Part shown: positions 18,359 through 31,900 of the stretch, in pieces
How positions within the stretch are numbered: the first letter of the stretch is position 1
Layout of the letters: every line of letters starts with the position of its first letter
Assembly (NCBI RefSeq): GCF_032362555.1
Contig: NC_083526.1
Span: forward strand, 3,740,001-3,804,000
DNA from: Amyelois transitella
Taxonomy: Eukaryota > Arthropoda > Insecta > Lepidoptera > Pyralidae
DNA: 64,000 nucleotides
Reading direction: 5' to 3'
Notes under the pieces: generated by a model
The model's database searches: none
Told to the model about the DNA's origin: nothing
Seen by the model: the letters and a program-made list of their open reading frames with translations, nothing else
Program-made: the position numbers and the translations under genes

Positions 18359-19444
18359 TATTTTAACCCTTCAGCTGCGGCGGCTATACGCAAACTGCGC
18401 ACCTCGTCTGCGGCGTTCAAGCGCCGCGGCGGACGGGCGCGCAGTGTCTTAGATTTTGTTGTATATCTGTATATAATTATTTGGGACCTACCCAAAAATT
18501 TATTTTTTTTTAAAGATATATAAATGAAGAATCATATGCAATAAATTTTGATGCGAAAAAACACTTGCGTTTATTATATTTAGGTCACTGAATTCAAAAC
18601 TTACCGAAAAATTATCCATTGTAAATATTTTACTGATTTTGCAATTTACATCTTTCATATATTCTGTTTTTGTTTACTATTCCACAAAGTCCAATAATTG
18701 AGGAATTTAATGGTGCCAAAAAGTTATTATGTCCCAAGTAAAATTCTCTAAAATCGTCTTCACAAATAATCCAGTAAGAATCACGATTTCGCCATTTTGC
18801 AACTTCTACAACGCAAACTTTATACTTCTATTACCATGAAAATATTGAAATGTAGATTTATTTGAGGCATTGTAATCGTAAATAATGTATTTGGCTTCAC
18901 AAAACAACAAGTAAAATGTATCTAAATGTCTTAAAATAGTATATTTCTACTAAAAACTGAAAACTTACCTAGAAAACTATCATTTTTTCAATTGGCTCGT
19001 TCATTCACTTACATTTGTCTTTGCTCAACTGTAAGGGCAGTGTGGCAAACACGAAAAATTGTAGTTTCGTTTTTATATCAGACATATATAGCTTGCCTAG
19101 AGAAAATGAGCGAAAAACCATAGCCAAAAACTAGAAAAATGTATGTCTGTGTGCGTGACTTGTTTGCCTTGCTTGTCTGCTGATGGCCGTATCTGGACAA
19201 AATGGCGGCATGTGGTTAACGCCTAACTGCTGATGGCCGTATCCGTCCACTGTCAATGTTTGTCTAACTGCTTTAGGTCGGATCTGGGCATATCTACAGG
19301 ATGTTTGTTTTTAGTTGTGCACGTTAGTAATTTGGAAAAGAGTGTCTTGTAAAAATAAAAATAAAATGTTGATTAAAATGTTTCTTTTATTGGAATACAA
19401 AAATGTACAATGTTTATTGGTTTCCACTACTCTAAACCTATTCA

Positions 19445-19516
19445 ATTCATAGTACATACTAGTAATTATTTTTACCAATGATTCATAGTACATACTAGGA
19501 ATTATTTTTACCAATG
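19445..19516. repeat. 36 bp tandem duplication
   Basis: Two adjacent 36 bp copies (19445-19480, 19481-19516) differ at one base. They lie in the non-coding part of the piggyBac-like element. Confidence 0.85.
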
Positions 19517-20299
19517 AAAAAATAAAAATAAAATTACAATTTTGTAAAAATAATTACTGAACTGTTTTTGATAAGTTTTTTTTTTCAATAAATCTATAAT
19601 GATAAGAACTATGTAATATATAAAGACTTATTGAAAAAAAATACTTTCATCAAAATCGGTTCAGTAATTTTTGAGATAGGGAATAGTGTTGAAGTCGGTT
19701 GTTTTGTAAAAAAAAATACTTATTTTTAATGAATTATGAATTCAAATTAAACAAAAAAATTTTGCGTAGGAATCGAAATTTTAGATTCCCATCATTTCAC
19801 TTTACTGATAACAACAACGTTTTAAAAGGGTGTTATTTAAACAGTCTGCAGAATATTCATATGCAAAAAAGTTTACACAAATTCAGAAGCGCAAGTGAAG
19901 AATAGGATAACAGAAGAATAGGCACCAAACTGCACTGCAGCAGTGTCTCTAAATGACGTCAACTTAAATTTTAAACAAAGCATGTTTGGACTCAAAACAC
20001 GCATGCGTTCGATCGAGCTCAAGCCGACTGTAACCAAACTCAAACGTTTATTCAGAAAATAGGCCTTTGTAGGCACTTTTTTACGTCAAATTACATGTAA
20101 AAATTATCGATTTAGATAAATTAAATAGATATGTATTCAAAACTCAAATTTAAAATTATTAATTCTTTCAAAGCTAAAGACTACTAGCGCTTCGTAACCG
20201 ACCACTGCAAGAGAAGAAACGCCGAAAGAAACTCTTTTCAACAGTATTGGTCGCCTACTCGCCTGAAGGGCTTTGAATTTTTTTTTTTTTTATTTTATT

Positions 20300-20560
20300 T
20301 GTATATTCATTCTATGTATCTTATAACCCGTAGACCAAACCAGTGCAGTCCTAAGAAAGAAGGGATCAAAGAGAAAAAAGTATTTTTAAACAATAATCCT
20401 AATATTAATATTTAAAAATAAAATAATGTATACATAAATAGATAAACACCCAAGATCAGAAGTCAATATGAAAAAGATAATTTACCAACTTGACCTGACT
20501 GGGGATCGAACCCGAGACCTGGAAGTAGCAGTCTGGTGTGTTGACTACTACATCACACAT
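20300..20560 (-). repeat. tRNA-derived SINE, reverse orientation
   Basis: A reversed B-box-like GGATCGAACCC near 20506, plus sequence matching the GGATGTTTATCTAT body of the SINEs at 29949 and 35115. It is diverged and sits downstream of the piggyBac transposase stop. Confidence 0.6.
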
Positions 20561-20648
20561 TTTATATAAATATATAACTAATATAAATAAATAGATAATA
20601 TTTAATTATATATTTTATATATATGTAACTACAGAAGTAATTTACAAA

Positions 20649-23336
20649 CTATAGATTTTCTAAAGTATGATACTCAAGCCAACATTGGCCAACACAAATA
20701 TACACCGTGCAATGACTGCACGCGATGTTACATTTTTGCCTGCATCTAACACAACGTCCCCTCTTAAATTTATCTTGTTTTTTGGTTCGCTCCTCGGTCA
20801 CCTCATTATGAACAGGGAAATGATTAAAATCCCTGTTCAGCCTGCTACAGGTGGGGATGGGGACCTGGCGCGAACGTGAGGAGACGTTTTGTCCGAATTC
20901 TAAGCAGAGCTCTTCAGCAAGCTTGAAACGAAATTGGCGGTGAGTCATTTTTTTATGCTGGCCAATGTTAGCACAATATATAATATATGCATTTAAAATA
21001 GATATATTTAAAAGACGTCTAAAAACTTTAATATACCATTTGATTCCCCTCTTTCTTTCTAATAAATACATGCTTAGCTTTTGATCTTTGAGATCGACGC
21101 CTCCCATGTATTTATTATATTCATGGACCACGACTGGTTTGGAGCAGGGTTGGCCAGCCCTGTGCCCTGGAGCCATATCTGTTTTGTGGTAAGTAGATAC
21201 AGTGGTGACAAGCTTCACATCTTTCCATGCTATGACGGATACATCACCACAGTGTCTACTTACCACACTACCCCTAGCCATCCTTTTATCCTGCAAATTT
21301 TGGATTTCTACGGGCGTGTCTTTTCGGCGACGGTTCAGAGTACCGACTACGTCAGTTTTATGTTTTTTTAGAAATTGGGTCAGAGGAACAGAATTATAAA
21401 AATTGTCCATGAACAGGGTATATCCCTTGCCTAAATAGTTCTTGAAAAGCTCAAGGACTATTTTGGCAGTGGATGTAGTAAACCCGTAAACCGTTTCTGC
21501 AGTTGTCGTGCCTTTGCCGGCATACAAAATTAAATTTACTACGTATCCAGTTACGGCCTCACAGAGTTCATAACTTTTGATACCGAATCGAGCTGCTTTG
21601 GAACGAATGCATTGTTTCCAGCTTAAATGACCCTTCCAAAGCAGCAACGATTCGTCTATCGATACTTCTCTGTGAGGCACGTAAATGGACTGGAATTTTT
21701 TATTTAAATAATCTATAATAGGTTTTATTTTAGCTATTTTCTTATCACGCCCCTGTACATGTATGTTGTTGTTATCAGTAAAGTGCAAAAATTTTAAGAG
21801 CATTACGTAATGATCCCTTGACATCAGTTTTCGAAACTCCGGCATACCCATCACACCCGTCATCCAATATTCCTCTAACCTACTTCTTACACATATTGAC
21901 ATAAATATCATCACACCTATAAGCCTATATAGTTCGGAAACCGAAGTTTCCACCCAGTCGTTCATGCGAGATTTACTTGGCATGGAGTCTCCGGTTTCAA
22001 AGAAACCGGTTATTGTTTCCCAAGCGTAATGATTCGTTTCGTGGACAATAGAATCCATCAGAGGCTGGTCCCAAATTTGAGTAAACAAGCCTAAAGGACT
22101 TGTTCCCTCAATTTTAGGACCAGCTTCTTCGTTGAAGTCCTCCCTGACCCCTCTAAATTCGTTAAAATCAGATGACCAAGTCAATGGCTCCTCACTAACT
22201 TCATCTTCAATAAAATCGTCATCTGATTCCAACATCTGCTGTAACTGATCGAGAGTCAATTCTTCCTCGGCATCCTCATCACTTCCAGAGTCGATGGCTA
22301 ATTCTTCAGCCAGCTCAGGATCCAGTATGTCTTCATCCTATTAAAAAAACCAAACCCTAAACCACATGCAAGCATACACACAAACATAACAAAAGCGGGT
22401 ATTGTTAGAGATGCCAACCACAATATTTTTATAAAAAGGAATAATTAGTGTATCCCAACGATGAACAGGAATAGAGATTCCTGTTCATTTTTATTCAATT
22501 AACTTTCAATATATTCATGCCATATTGCCAATTTCGCTGAATTACGTTATTGAGCATACACCAAACACCTTTATATCAATGAAGTTACAATACATTCATA
22601 CCGCATTGCCAATTTTAGCAGAATTGTGTTATTGAAGCACAAACCAAACACCCTTAGTTACATTACCTTAGTTACTGGATGGACTAGATTTCTATCAGAT
22701 AGTCCGGTGCACGATGAGAGCGGCAATAAATAAAAATCCCTTTCTCAATGCAAGTAATTTATACTTTCAAAGAGTGTTATGAAAATGAAACTTACAGGTT
22801 CTCGGCCAAAAAGATTACGCGGCTGACCTTTCGTACGTTCCTCTGGTACCTAAAAAATAATTATTTTGTAAATAACATTGCATGTTGTGATAATAGGTAA
22901 TATTTTGTTTCGATAATCCTTACAATAGACATCAATAAGTGAGCAATAAGTTAGTATACATCTCGACATATTATTATCTTGGTAGTTAAAAAAAAGTTGA
23001 ACATCTACTAAAGTTATCAAAAAAAAGAAAACCATTCTTACAGCAGCTACTTTTTCGCCGCCATGGACCAACTCATCCACGATCTCTATGGCTTCGCCTT
23101 CCACAGATAAATTTTGGGGCCGCCAAGGCTGTAATAAAATATACGAAATAATCAGTTTTTGTTTTTAAAGTAAAAGGGAAAGTTAACAAAACTGGAAAAT
23201 AACATACTCTAATCCTCCCTGATCCAGATGTCTCCAAGACTACATCTCTGCCCCGAATAAGGGATCCCTGAGGAGTTCTAGTCACCTCCAAGCCGACAAA
23301 CATGCTTCTGGAAGTACTTGGGGTTTGGGGTTCCAT
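20649..23336 (-). CDS. piggyBac-like transposase (4 exons, 652 aa)
   Basis: Cuts and pastes DNA at TTAA. Exons 23336-23208 (MEPQTPSTSR...), 23128-23042, 22849-22796 and 22337-20649 all have GT/AG junctions, all in phase 0, and join to 652 codons plus stop with no break. The catalytic aspartates are visible at about D318 (VSIDESLLLW), D401 (LFMDNFYNS) and D505 (YMGGVDLKDQ). The C-terminus is cysteine-rich (CVRCRQKCNIACSHC, then CVGQCW), as in piggyBac RING/PHD-like tails. The exon 4 start by splicing is preferred to a start inside that exon, which has no suitable ATG at its beginning. It could be an active transposase or a recent arrival; nothing indicates domestication. Confidence 0.9.
22461..22488. 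repeat. Short perfect hairpin in a piggyBac intron
   Basis: 12 bp arms ATGAACAGGAAT and ATTCCTGTTCAT flank a 4-base loop, inside the intron between transposase exons 3 and 4. Confidence 0.8.
22505..22655. repeat. Diverged tandem pair in a piggyBac intron
   Basis: Two copies of a roughly 75-80 bp unit that share ATTGCCAATTT, GTTATTGA and ACCAAACACC, in the same intron as the hairpin. Confidence 0.65.
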
Positions 23337-23391
23337 TTTAATCTGTCAATAAAATAAAATTATTAGCATGTATTCAAACCAGACATCGATG

Positions 23392-24215
23392 TCATCAGAA
23401 AGTGCTCACGGAGACAAAACTAACGAGCTAAAACACAGCGCGATACGAGTTACCGGAGCGTAGATCCTGTATACCACCTTCCGACTGCATCATCAGACCC
23501 TCGATGTCACTTCATCAGAAAGTGCTCACGGAGACAAAACTAACGAGCTAAAACACAGCGCGATACGAGTTACCGGAGCATAGATCCTGTATACTGTATA
23601 CCACCTTCCGACTGCATCATCAGACCCTCGATGTCACTTCATCAGAAAGTGCTCACGGAGACAAAACTAACGAGCTAAAACACAGCGCGATACGAGTTAC
23701 CGGAGCGTAGATCCTGTATACTGTATACCACCTTCCGACTGCATCATCAGACCCTCGATGTCACTTCATCAGAAAGTGCTCACTGAGACAAAACTGACGA
23801 GCTAAAACACAGCGCGATACGAGTTACCGGAGCGTAGATCCTGTATACCACCTTCCGACTGCATCATCAGACCCTCGATGTCACTTCATCAGAAAGTGCT
23901 CACGGAGACAAAACTAACGAGCTAAAACACAGCGCGATACGAGTTACCGGAGCATAGATCCTGTATACCACCTTCCGACTGCATCATCAGACCCTCGATG
24001 TCACTTCATCAGAAAGTGCTCACTGAGACAAAACTGACGAGCTAAAACACAGCGCGATACGAGTTACCGGAGCGTAGATCCTGTATACCACCTTCCGACT
24101 GCATCATCAGACCCTCGATGTCACTTCATCAGAAAGTGCTCACGGAGACAAAACTAACGAGCTAAAACACAGCGCGATACGAGTTACCGGAGCGTAGATC
24201 CTGTATACCATCTCC
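23392..24215. repeat. 120 bp satellite-like array, 7 copies
   Basis: The marker TCATCAGAAAGTGCTCAC starts copies at 23392, 23512, 23639, 23766, 23886, 24006 and 24126. The period is 120 bp, with two copies 7 bp longer because of an extra TATACTG-type insertion. It lies in the putative 5' UTR intron or promoter side of the piggyBac transposase gene. No open frame is conserved across units. Confidence 0.95.
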
Positions 24216-25003
24216 CAACTATCATGACATCATGTCATCAAAACCAAACGACATTTTGACTAAAACCAATAAAATAAATTTCGTAGATTTAGTTTCAATC
24301 AATGAATAAATCACAGAGGCTTTTGAAAGCATGCTGTATATTAGCGTCGCGATACAATACACAGACAGTGTACGACACAAGTAAGATGGCGGACATAGTG
24401 CGTATGTGTGCGTGTAACGGATTCTCAGTCTTGAAAAATATAAGATATTTACAAAATCCATGTATTTATTGTAAAAAAGTTAGTGTATTTCAATAGTATA
24501 ATAAATTTACTATCTAAAACCAATTATATCCATTACAGAGGTATTGGATATAATGCATAAACTAACACGAAAGAAATATGTAACACACTCCATCTACTTT
24601 TGAAAAAGCTAAAATCCTTCTTTTTTTACTAAATCTATAAACTTTTACACGTAATTGCTTCGAAAGTAACTATATAATAACGAAATAAAAACATTTACAT
24701 ACCTGTTTGTAATTACAGCCAAAAAAGACGAGTTTTCTCACACGTTCTTCAGTCACTTTGCAACACAACGAAGTCACAATTTGAAATGACTTGGTTAGCT
24801 AAATGAACGGATGAAATTCATATTTGACAGTTGTCTATGACGGCTTCATTCGTTAGAAATACATTTCAAATAATAAAACACCTTATTTCTTGTTATTAGA
24901 TATTATATTTGTGTAAAAACTACGACGAGTGCATTTGGACGGATCCGGAACAAAGCATTCCTAGTACATGCCCGGATACGGCCTAAAGCTTACGAAGGGT
25001 TAA

Positions 25004-25200
25004 ACTTAAGTGTGAAGTTGCCTTTATAGAAAGTATGTTGTGAAATATAATGAAGGAATGCCTGATTTTGTCTGTAATCTTAAAAGAAGTTTGTCTTCAA
25101 ACAATAAATACCTTAAGTCTAGTATGTCAAGTACACTTATAGTTTAGTACACTACTACAATAGGTAAAAAAAATACACAAAAGTTTTTACTAAAAGTATA
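25004..25200 (+). other. Displaced 3' UTR of TERT
   Basis: Sequence immediately right of the piggyBac TTAA. It is AT-rich and has AATAAA at 25103-25108. Without the element it would follow the TERT stop by a few bases, so it is probably the original TERT 3' UTR and poly(A) region (inference). Its usual signal is now about 6.7 kb from the stop; an AATAAA inside the element at 18539 may be used instead. Confidence 0.55.
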
Positions 25201-25938
25201 TCTTTATTTTCCCTTATTCAGTCTAGGTACATTGTGGACGGATTTGGTTTAAACTATATAAAAGGCACTATTATACATAAAAAACATTGATTGAAATTGT
25301 ATATTAAATTGAACAATTATATTGATGCTTAAAGCTAGTAAAAAAGTATATTTATAAGAAATATAAATTATAAATTTAAAAATAATATCAAAAAGTTATA
25401 TTGCAAAATAAATGAAGTATAAAAAAATATTAAAATAATCCTTATAAACTATTATTCAGAAATTTAAATTAAAATACTTTTCTCAAAAAAGTAAAAACTA
25501 TATTATGGTGATTTAGCTTAAAAGTCCTACGCGCGTAAAAATAAAATTACTACAATATAGAATTAGAATACAATTATAGCTATAGTAGCTACACAATAAA
25601 AAAATACTAGAAAACAAACACAAAAAATGTAATAATAAAAGCCACATAGAGACGAGATTCAAAGTTGCAGCATAATATCAGATTGTAATAAGAAATACAG
25701 ATTTATTTAGAGAGTAAAATAGTAACTCCTAAAAGTCATTGCAGGAATATATTACAACAGTACGTAACAGTTTTCCACAATTGGGTACGGTACAATACGG
25801 CACACAAGTTGATTTGCAAATATTTTCTATTTAATCATACATACAGAACTAGAGACGAGGCATGGCGGTCGACCCTCAGCATAAGTGTCATCTGCCGTTA
25901 TTTTCCTTTAACGTACTCTCAAAGTTATAAAAGCACAT
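25201..25938 (-). other. AT-rich 3' UTR region of transferrin 2
   Basis: No coding sequence is seen between the Tsf2 stop (25939) and the convergent TERT tail. A minus-strand AATAAA near 25203 is a candidate poly(A) signal. Confidence 0.45.
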
Positions 25939-28900
25939 TTACCGCAACAAAGCGACGACAAAAACTGCGAACGCGATTAATTCGCCGACGAATCCTACTC
26001 TGTACGCGTGGGACAAGAAGTCTGGATCAGACGCGATATAGTAAGCCGCTTGAGGGGCGTCGCTGGAGACTATTCGAGCGGCTCTGAGTAACGCTTTCCC
26101 GGCGACGAATTCCGCTGAACGCTGTCGGTGTGAGAGCGGCTTTAGGCGGACTGCGGCGTCGTCGAATATGAGGTCGGAGTACGGCGGTGGGGAGTAGAAC
26201 ATGCTGAAGCTGGAAGCGATATAAAATGTTTTAAAGGATATACCAGATTTAGCTAAGCCTCGAAAGTAATTTTAAGTCTTGTGTTATGGCGTACTTCTTT
26301 CTCTTCCTTCCCACGCAAAATCATTTCCATTATAATCCGGGGATAGAACCCGGGATCTGTGGGTCAAGTATTATTTCCACACATGTCAGTAACTCGACTG
26401 TATTACATACATCCATACTTTGATTTTACACTTTTGTTATTATAGTTGCAAAAATCCACGTTTTCCGCTTTTATGACTTAACCGCTGAACCGATTTTGAT
26501 GGTTTTTTTATGGATATCATTCGAATTCAAACACAATCTACTTAGTTTTATACATACATATACTTGAGATAAAATCAACACTTATTAAAGGTCAAGCATA
26601 TCAAAAACTTCTAGAATCATTTGTATAAGTACCTGAAGTCATCAGAAGTGATGGCGCCATACAACTGTTGCGCATACACCATCAGATTGGAGTACGTGTC
26701 CAACTCCGTGTGGTTGGGGCGACCCATCAGCACTGCCCCCGGAACTTTGCCAAGATTGCAGTTTTTGTACTCGTGCGTTTTGGCCCGGGTACCTGGAAAT
26801 AATTTAACTGGTAAAAAATGTGATGAAAGCAAGCAGAAATATTCACAATAAAAAACAACGAAGTCAAAGTCGGTCATAGTTCCCATTTATCGCCACTTCT
26901 AATCCTGATAAACTGAAATCTCACACTCTCAAACAGCGGACGTCGCCTATGTAGTTTAGTACTAGGTAAAGTACTAATAAAACTCTTACCATCAGGACAT
27001 AATAACTGCAAGTCATCAGCCAGCAAGTCTCTCGCCCACCACTCTCTCCTTCTCCCGCCAGAGGCCTCAGCTGGTGCGGAATGTCTGACAAAAGCCACGT
27101 CTCCACCGCCTTCCACCATACAGCGGACGGCGCCTATGTGGCCGTAGTAGTCTTCGCTGGCGTCGCGGCGGCAGCGGCTGGGGATTTGAAATTAAATATA
27201 CTTTTTAGTAAATACTCTTAGGAGGTCGACAAAGATATGTATTGTGTAAAATTGAGGTGAAGGGTCAGGTTAGAAGTGTCCTAAAACATGGAGCAAGCAT
27301 GAAAATATTGATAATAATGGGTTAAGCAAAACAGTTGAGATGTCGCGGCAAGTGGAACGATATAGTTTCTCAACAACAAATAGGTGTGAATTTATGAATG
27401 CATGGTTGAGGTTCATGTAAAAACTGACTTCAGGGTTACGGTGATAGATTCTTCGGGTTTTGTTTTAGAGCAATGAGAACACACCGAGACTAACGCCAGG
27501 AAGATGATGGAAGAGATTTACAATCTCAACTTGCTGGAGGGGAGACAGGATGGGCCTTTGCCCATGATCCAGGATTGGGATTGGGGTAGTACCTAGTAGC
27601 AATATACATACAAACATACATAAAATCACGCCTCTTTCCCTCAGGGCTAGGCAGAGATTACCTCTTTCCACTAGCCAGTAGTATCTAGTGGCAATATCAT
27701 CGGTAAAGTGTGATGTCTCACCGGAAGGAGCCCCCGTGACACAGGTGGCACAGGTTGTCGTGCGGCACGCTGCCCGCGTCCACGAACTCGGAGCTGAGCG
27801 CGCCGGGCGCGCACGACTTGCTGAAGTACGACGCGGCCGCGTGCGCGCCGTCCGTGCCGTACGGTCTGGAAATAAAAAAAAAATATATCATTGACATTCC
27901 GTTTGTCAATGTCAAAGTGTTTCCTGTTATCTCGCTGTTAATAGCGGAGCGCGCGCTCTGATAGGTGGACGGGCTGAAATATTTTCGTGCCATAAAGCAT
28001 TTAATTTTATTTATTTATTTGGTCTACCATTGTTTGCTACATTGATACATGATATACAATCTAATACATATGTTAATTTAATTGCTAAATGTGCAAACCA
28101 TTGAAGGTAAACACCACATACTCAATTTCGTAGTTGAAAATATTAATAAATATATTAATAAAATGTTGATTGAAGTTCAAAAATTTTGAATATTTTTTTT
28201 TCAATTAGTAATAATAATATACAATTTGGAAAATATTGTTAATACAGTTGATACAATTAAAAATTAAAAATATTAGAGACTATTCATGACATCTTTACAA
28301 AACCTCGCCTTACGCTTTCCCACAGATACATCGGCGGTATAACTTATAAAAGTGGTAACAATGTACGATCTGTTATTTGCAAAGTTTCTCACCTTATCCA
28401 CCCGTTAGAGATGAGATACGCCAACGGGTAGACCCACCCGGCCGCCATGCCGATGCCGGTGTGACACGTGTTCTTGCCGCGTAAGTACGTGAGGTCCGTA
28501 TCAGGATCCTGTTCCTTGGCAACTGCGACGGCGTAGTACCAGCTGTTGCCCGATGAGTATATCTGGGAACAATGTTTTATGTGTTACGAATTTTAATGTC
28601 ATTTTTGTATACTATTATTTTCAGGTACATCCTGTTTATGCAAAGAAAAAACTGTTGTTTGTTTTGTAATTTTTTGTTTCGCGTGGTGATTATGTCCTCA
28701 CAACAGATTTTTTTTTTAAATTCTTACTCTACTTCCGTTTTATCATCGCCAAATATTGTTTTTAGGTAAACAGGTACTACTCAATTTTCAGAAAATTATT
28801 TTAAAACGTTTTTACAAAGAACTATTTGCGATGCGTTGCGTTGATGCGATTACACAAATAAAGTGAAAATAGAGCAGACACGTTTGAAATTAAAATTTTC

Positions 28901-31900
28901 ATGTTCACTCAAGTACCTATTAAAACATAAAAATGTGTTCGAAATTCAAATTCTTTACAAACATAGGTGCTTTCTCAAGTATTAATATTAAAACATGAAA
29001 ATGTGTTCGAAATTCAAATTTTTTACAAAAAAGAACGCACTTAAACAAAAAAAAAACTAACTTGTTGCATAAAAGGCACGAGACGGTGTTTATAAGCGGC
29101 GTGCAGCATGTCGGCCGAGTCGAGCACCGCGAAGTCCGCCGCGCCGTCCGCCACGGCGCGCTCGCAGTGCCGCGTGCTGTGCCCGCGCCAGCACACCAGC
29201 GTGGGCGACAGGAACGCTGCTTTCAGAGCCACCTGTTGTTGGGATGGGAAAATTCATCAAAATCAATTTGTTGTCTGATTAAATTAATCTAAAAGTCAAA
29301 TTTAATTAAGTCTTTAAAAGACTGTTGGCTCTGTCTACCCCGCAACGGATATAGACGTAATTATATGTATGTATGTATGTTAAAATTTATCACGTAAACT
29401 GAGCCCGAAGTAAGTAAGTACAGTAACATGTACATCTAAATAAGAGAGCAAGTAAGTAGGTGAGGCGGACATTCGTCTTTGTTTTGAAGTGTGTCTTCAG
29501 TTTCTTATCAAAATCACAGACAAGTGTACAATTTCGAAGCGGGTTGTACATCTTAATACTTTGTAATATATATGTACTATGACGAGAGCGAGAGATAGAA
29601 AGAGTCCTCCTTCGGGTGAAAGAGGACACGCCTAGGACTTCCTATTCATCTCTGCGAGAAACCACAATCCAAGCCATCCATTACAAAACAAACAACTTTA
29701 AAACAGAACAAAGCAGTGTTCACTGACCCTCATCTTGACACACTTGTCCATCTCCGGGTCGCTGGTGACACAGAGCACCGCTCTCTTCACGGGACAGTCC
29801 ATGATCCCCATGACCGCCTTCTCAGCTTGGTCGCCGACGAACTCGTTGCGGAGTATGTGGCTGGCGGTCTGGTCGTCCTCTTCCAGTATGCGGAAGTTTA
29901 TTGTTGAGTCCTAAAATATTGAAATAATTCAATAGTAAAACAATAATTGACGGCTTCTGTGGTGTAGCTGTAGTAGGCACTGTTTGTGACACCGCAGGTC
30001 CCGGGTTAGAATCCCGGCCAGGGTATGAGGAAAAAAGAACTGTTTCTGATTGGCTGGGTCTTGGATGTTTATCTATATAAGTATTTATTGTAAAATATAG
30101 TATCGTTTAGTTAGTATCTCGTAACACAAGTCTCGAACTTACTTCGAGGCTAACTCAATCTGTGTAATTTGTCCCATATATTTATTGTATAGATCTTTAT
30201 ATTACTTTGTTATTATATCATACATACATACAAAAAATCACGCCTCTTTCCCGGAGGAGTAGGCAGAGACTACCTCTTTCCATTATTATTCTACTATTAC
30301 TTTTCTTTGTTATTATATCTTCCGTACTTATCAGGGTGGAAGCTAAATTTTAAATTTCTTTGTAATTTTTAATTGGTTGATAGGTATGTTTCTTATAGGA
30401 AGACTCATGAATTACTTTTATTTATAAAAAATAATTTGGCTTCGTTAACAATGTTAAATCAGTCATTGCCCAAAGTGGCATTAGAATTTTAAGCCTTGAC
30501 TGAAGTCCTAAATGATCCGGTTTCTAATCTAGAAAAGTAAAATAGCATTTAGCAACTATTTGTCTGTCTGTTTTACTAGTTGATTTGACTGTTGTTGTTG
30601 ACTGTCTTTTTTACTAGTTGATTGAAATACGCTTTAGACTGGTAGATATGTAAAAATAAAATAATGGATAAGAAAACATACTTGTAGCAGCAAGTCCGTA
30701 GTTCCGTTGGACTGAAAGAGGTGGAATGGCAGCTCAATCGGACGCCCGGCCGCGTCGTAACGCACTTTGAACGGAGGCGGCGTGGTCGATATGCTGAACA
30801 AAAACATTAATATATATTAACACTGTGTTAGAGAGCCGTGGTGGTTCTTTTTTGAATAGGACCACTCCATCTCTTTCCCACGGATGTCGTAAAAGGCGAC
30901 TAAGGGATAGGCTTATAAACTTGGGATTCCGCTTTTAGGCGATGGGCTAGCAACCCGTCACTATTTGAATCTCAATTCTATCACTAAGCCAAACAGCTGA
31001 GCGTGGCCTATCAGTCTTTTCAAGACGTGATCATATGTATGTATGTTAGAGTAAAATTCTCGGTTTACTTGTTCCCCAGTAATCTAAAAAAAGTTGCCCA
31101 TGTGTGCCTTTTGGTTGAGCAATTCAATATTTCCAAAGGTAAGCTCTTACAAATAAATAAACTAACAAACTGTATATTAGTATAGAGACTTAGTCACTCT
31201 GGCATTAATAATATGATGAAGTTTTTTAAGAGATCTTTCAAAGGTACATGTAATTGACAAAAAAATATGTTACATCCTTAAAAATTGTTTTCACAAGTAA
31301 CTAGTATCCAACTGATTAAGATAAAAATACTTACCCATTATAATCATCATCTTGATTACTAAAACTGTTCCTATTATATTGGTCGTACGGATATCTGGGA
31401 GATGCAGTACTAGAATACACAGGGTTGCCGAATGCATCCCTTTGTTGAGTGACTTCGCTCATGTTCACCGCCAGGTTTAGAGGGTTCGGATCTCCGTACA
31501 GCTCCACTATCTTCTTCAGGATGTTTTGGAAGCTGTGGGTGAGAAATAATAATAATCAAATTGAGACATTTGTTCCATTTGATGTGATCTTGTGAAGGGA
31601 TGTATTAGAAAGAATTTTTCATATTATCACTGAGAATTAGTCTCGAGTAATGTGATTTTTTCAGGTTTCAAGGCAGAAAAAATATTTATGTACCCCACTC
31701 GGGAGTAACGTGATGTTACCGTAATAAAATTAACAGATTACTTTTTATATATAATAAATATCGATTATATTTGTATCAGAGAGAAGTCGCAAAAATTGGT
31801 CGAAATGTGCGCTCAGTTTGTATAATCATTCGATCGAATAGGTAATGTCATTAACGCGAACAGCGTTATATAGTATACTATAACCACATAGTATAATGCA

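Larger units (their letters stand above)
18363..25003 (-). mobile_element. Autonomous piggyBac-like DNA transposon
   Basis: Bounded by TTAA at 18363-18366 and 25000-25003, with termini CCCTTC... and ...GAAGGG. TTAA duplication and a CCC-starting terminus are piggyBac hallmarks. It encodes a multi-exon piggyBac transposase with an unbroken frame on the minus strand. The words GGCCGTATCCG (about 19230) and CGGATACGGCC (about 24972) are inverted subterminal repeats. A likely 5' UTR exon ends at a CAG/GTATGT donor near 24713, and an acceptor (TTGACAG) lies just before the ATG at 23336. The element also contains a SINE, a 120 bp satellite and small duplications. Removing it would rejoin the TERT stop to 25004 onward. 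Confidence 0.88.
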
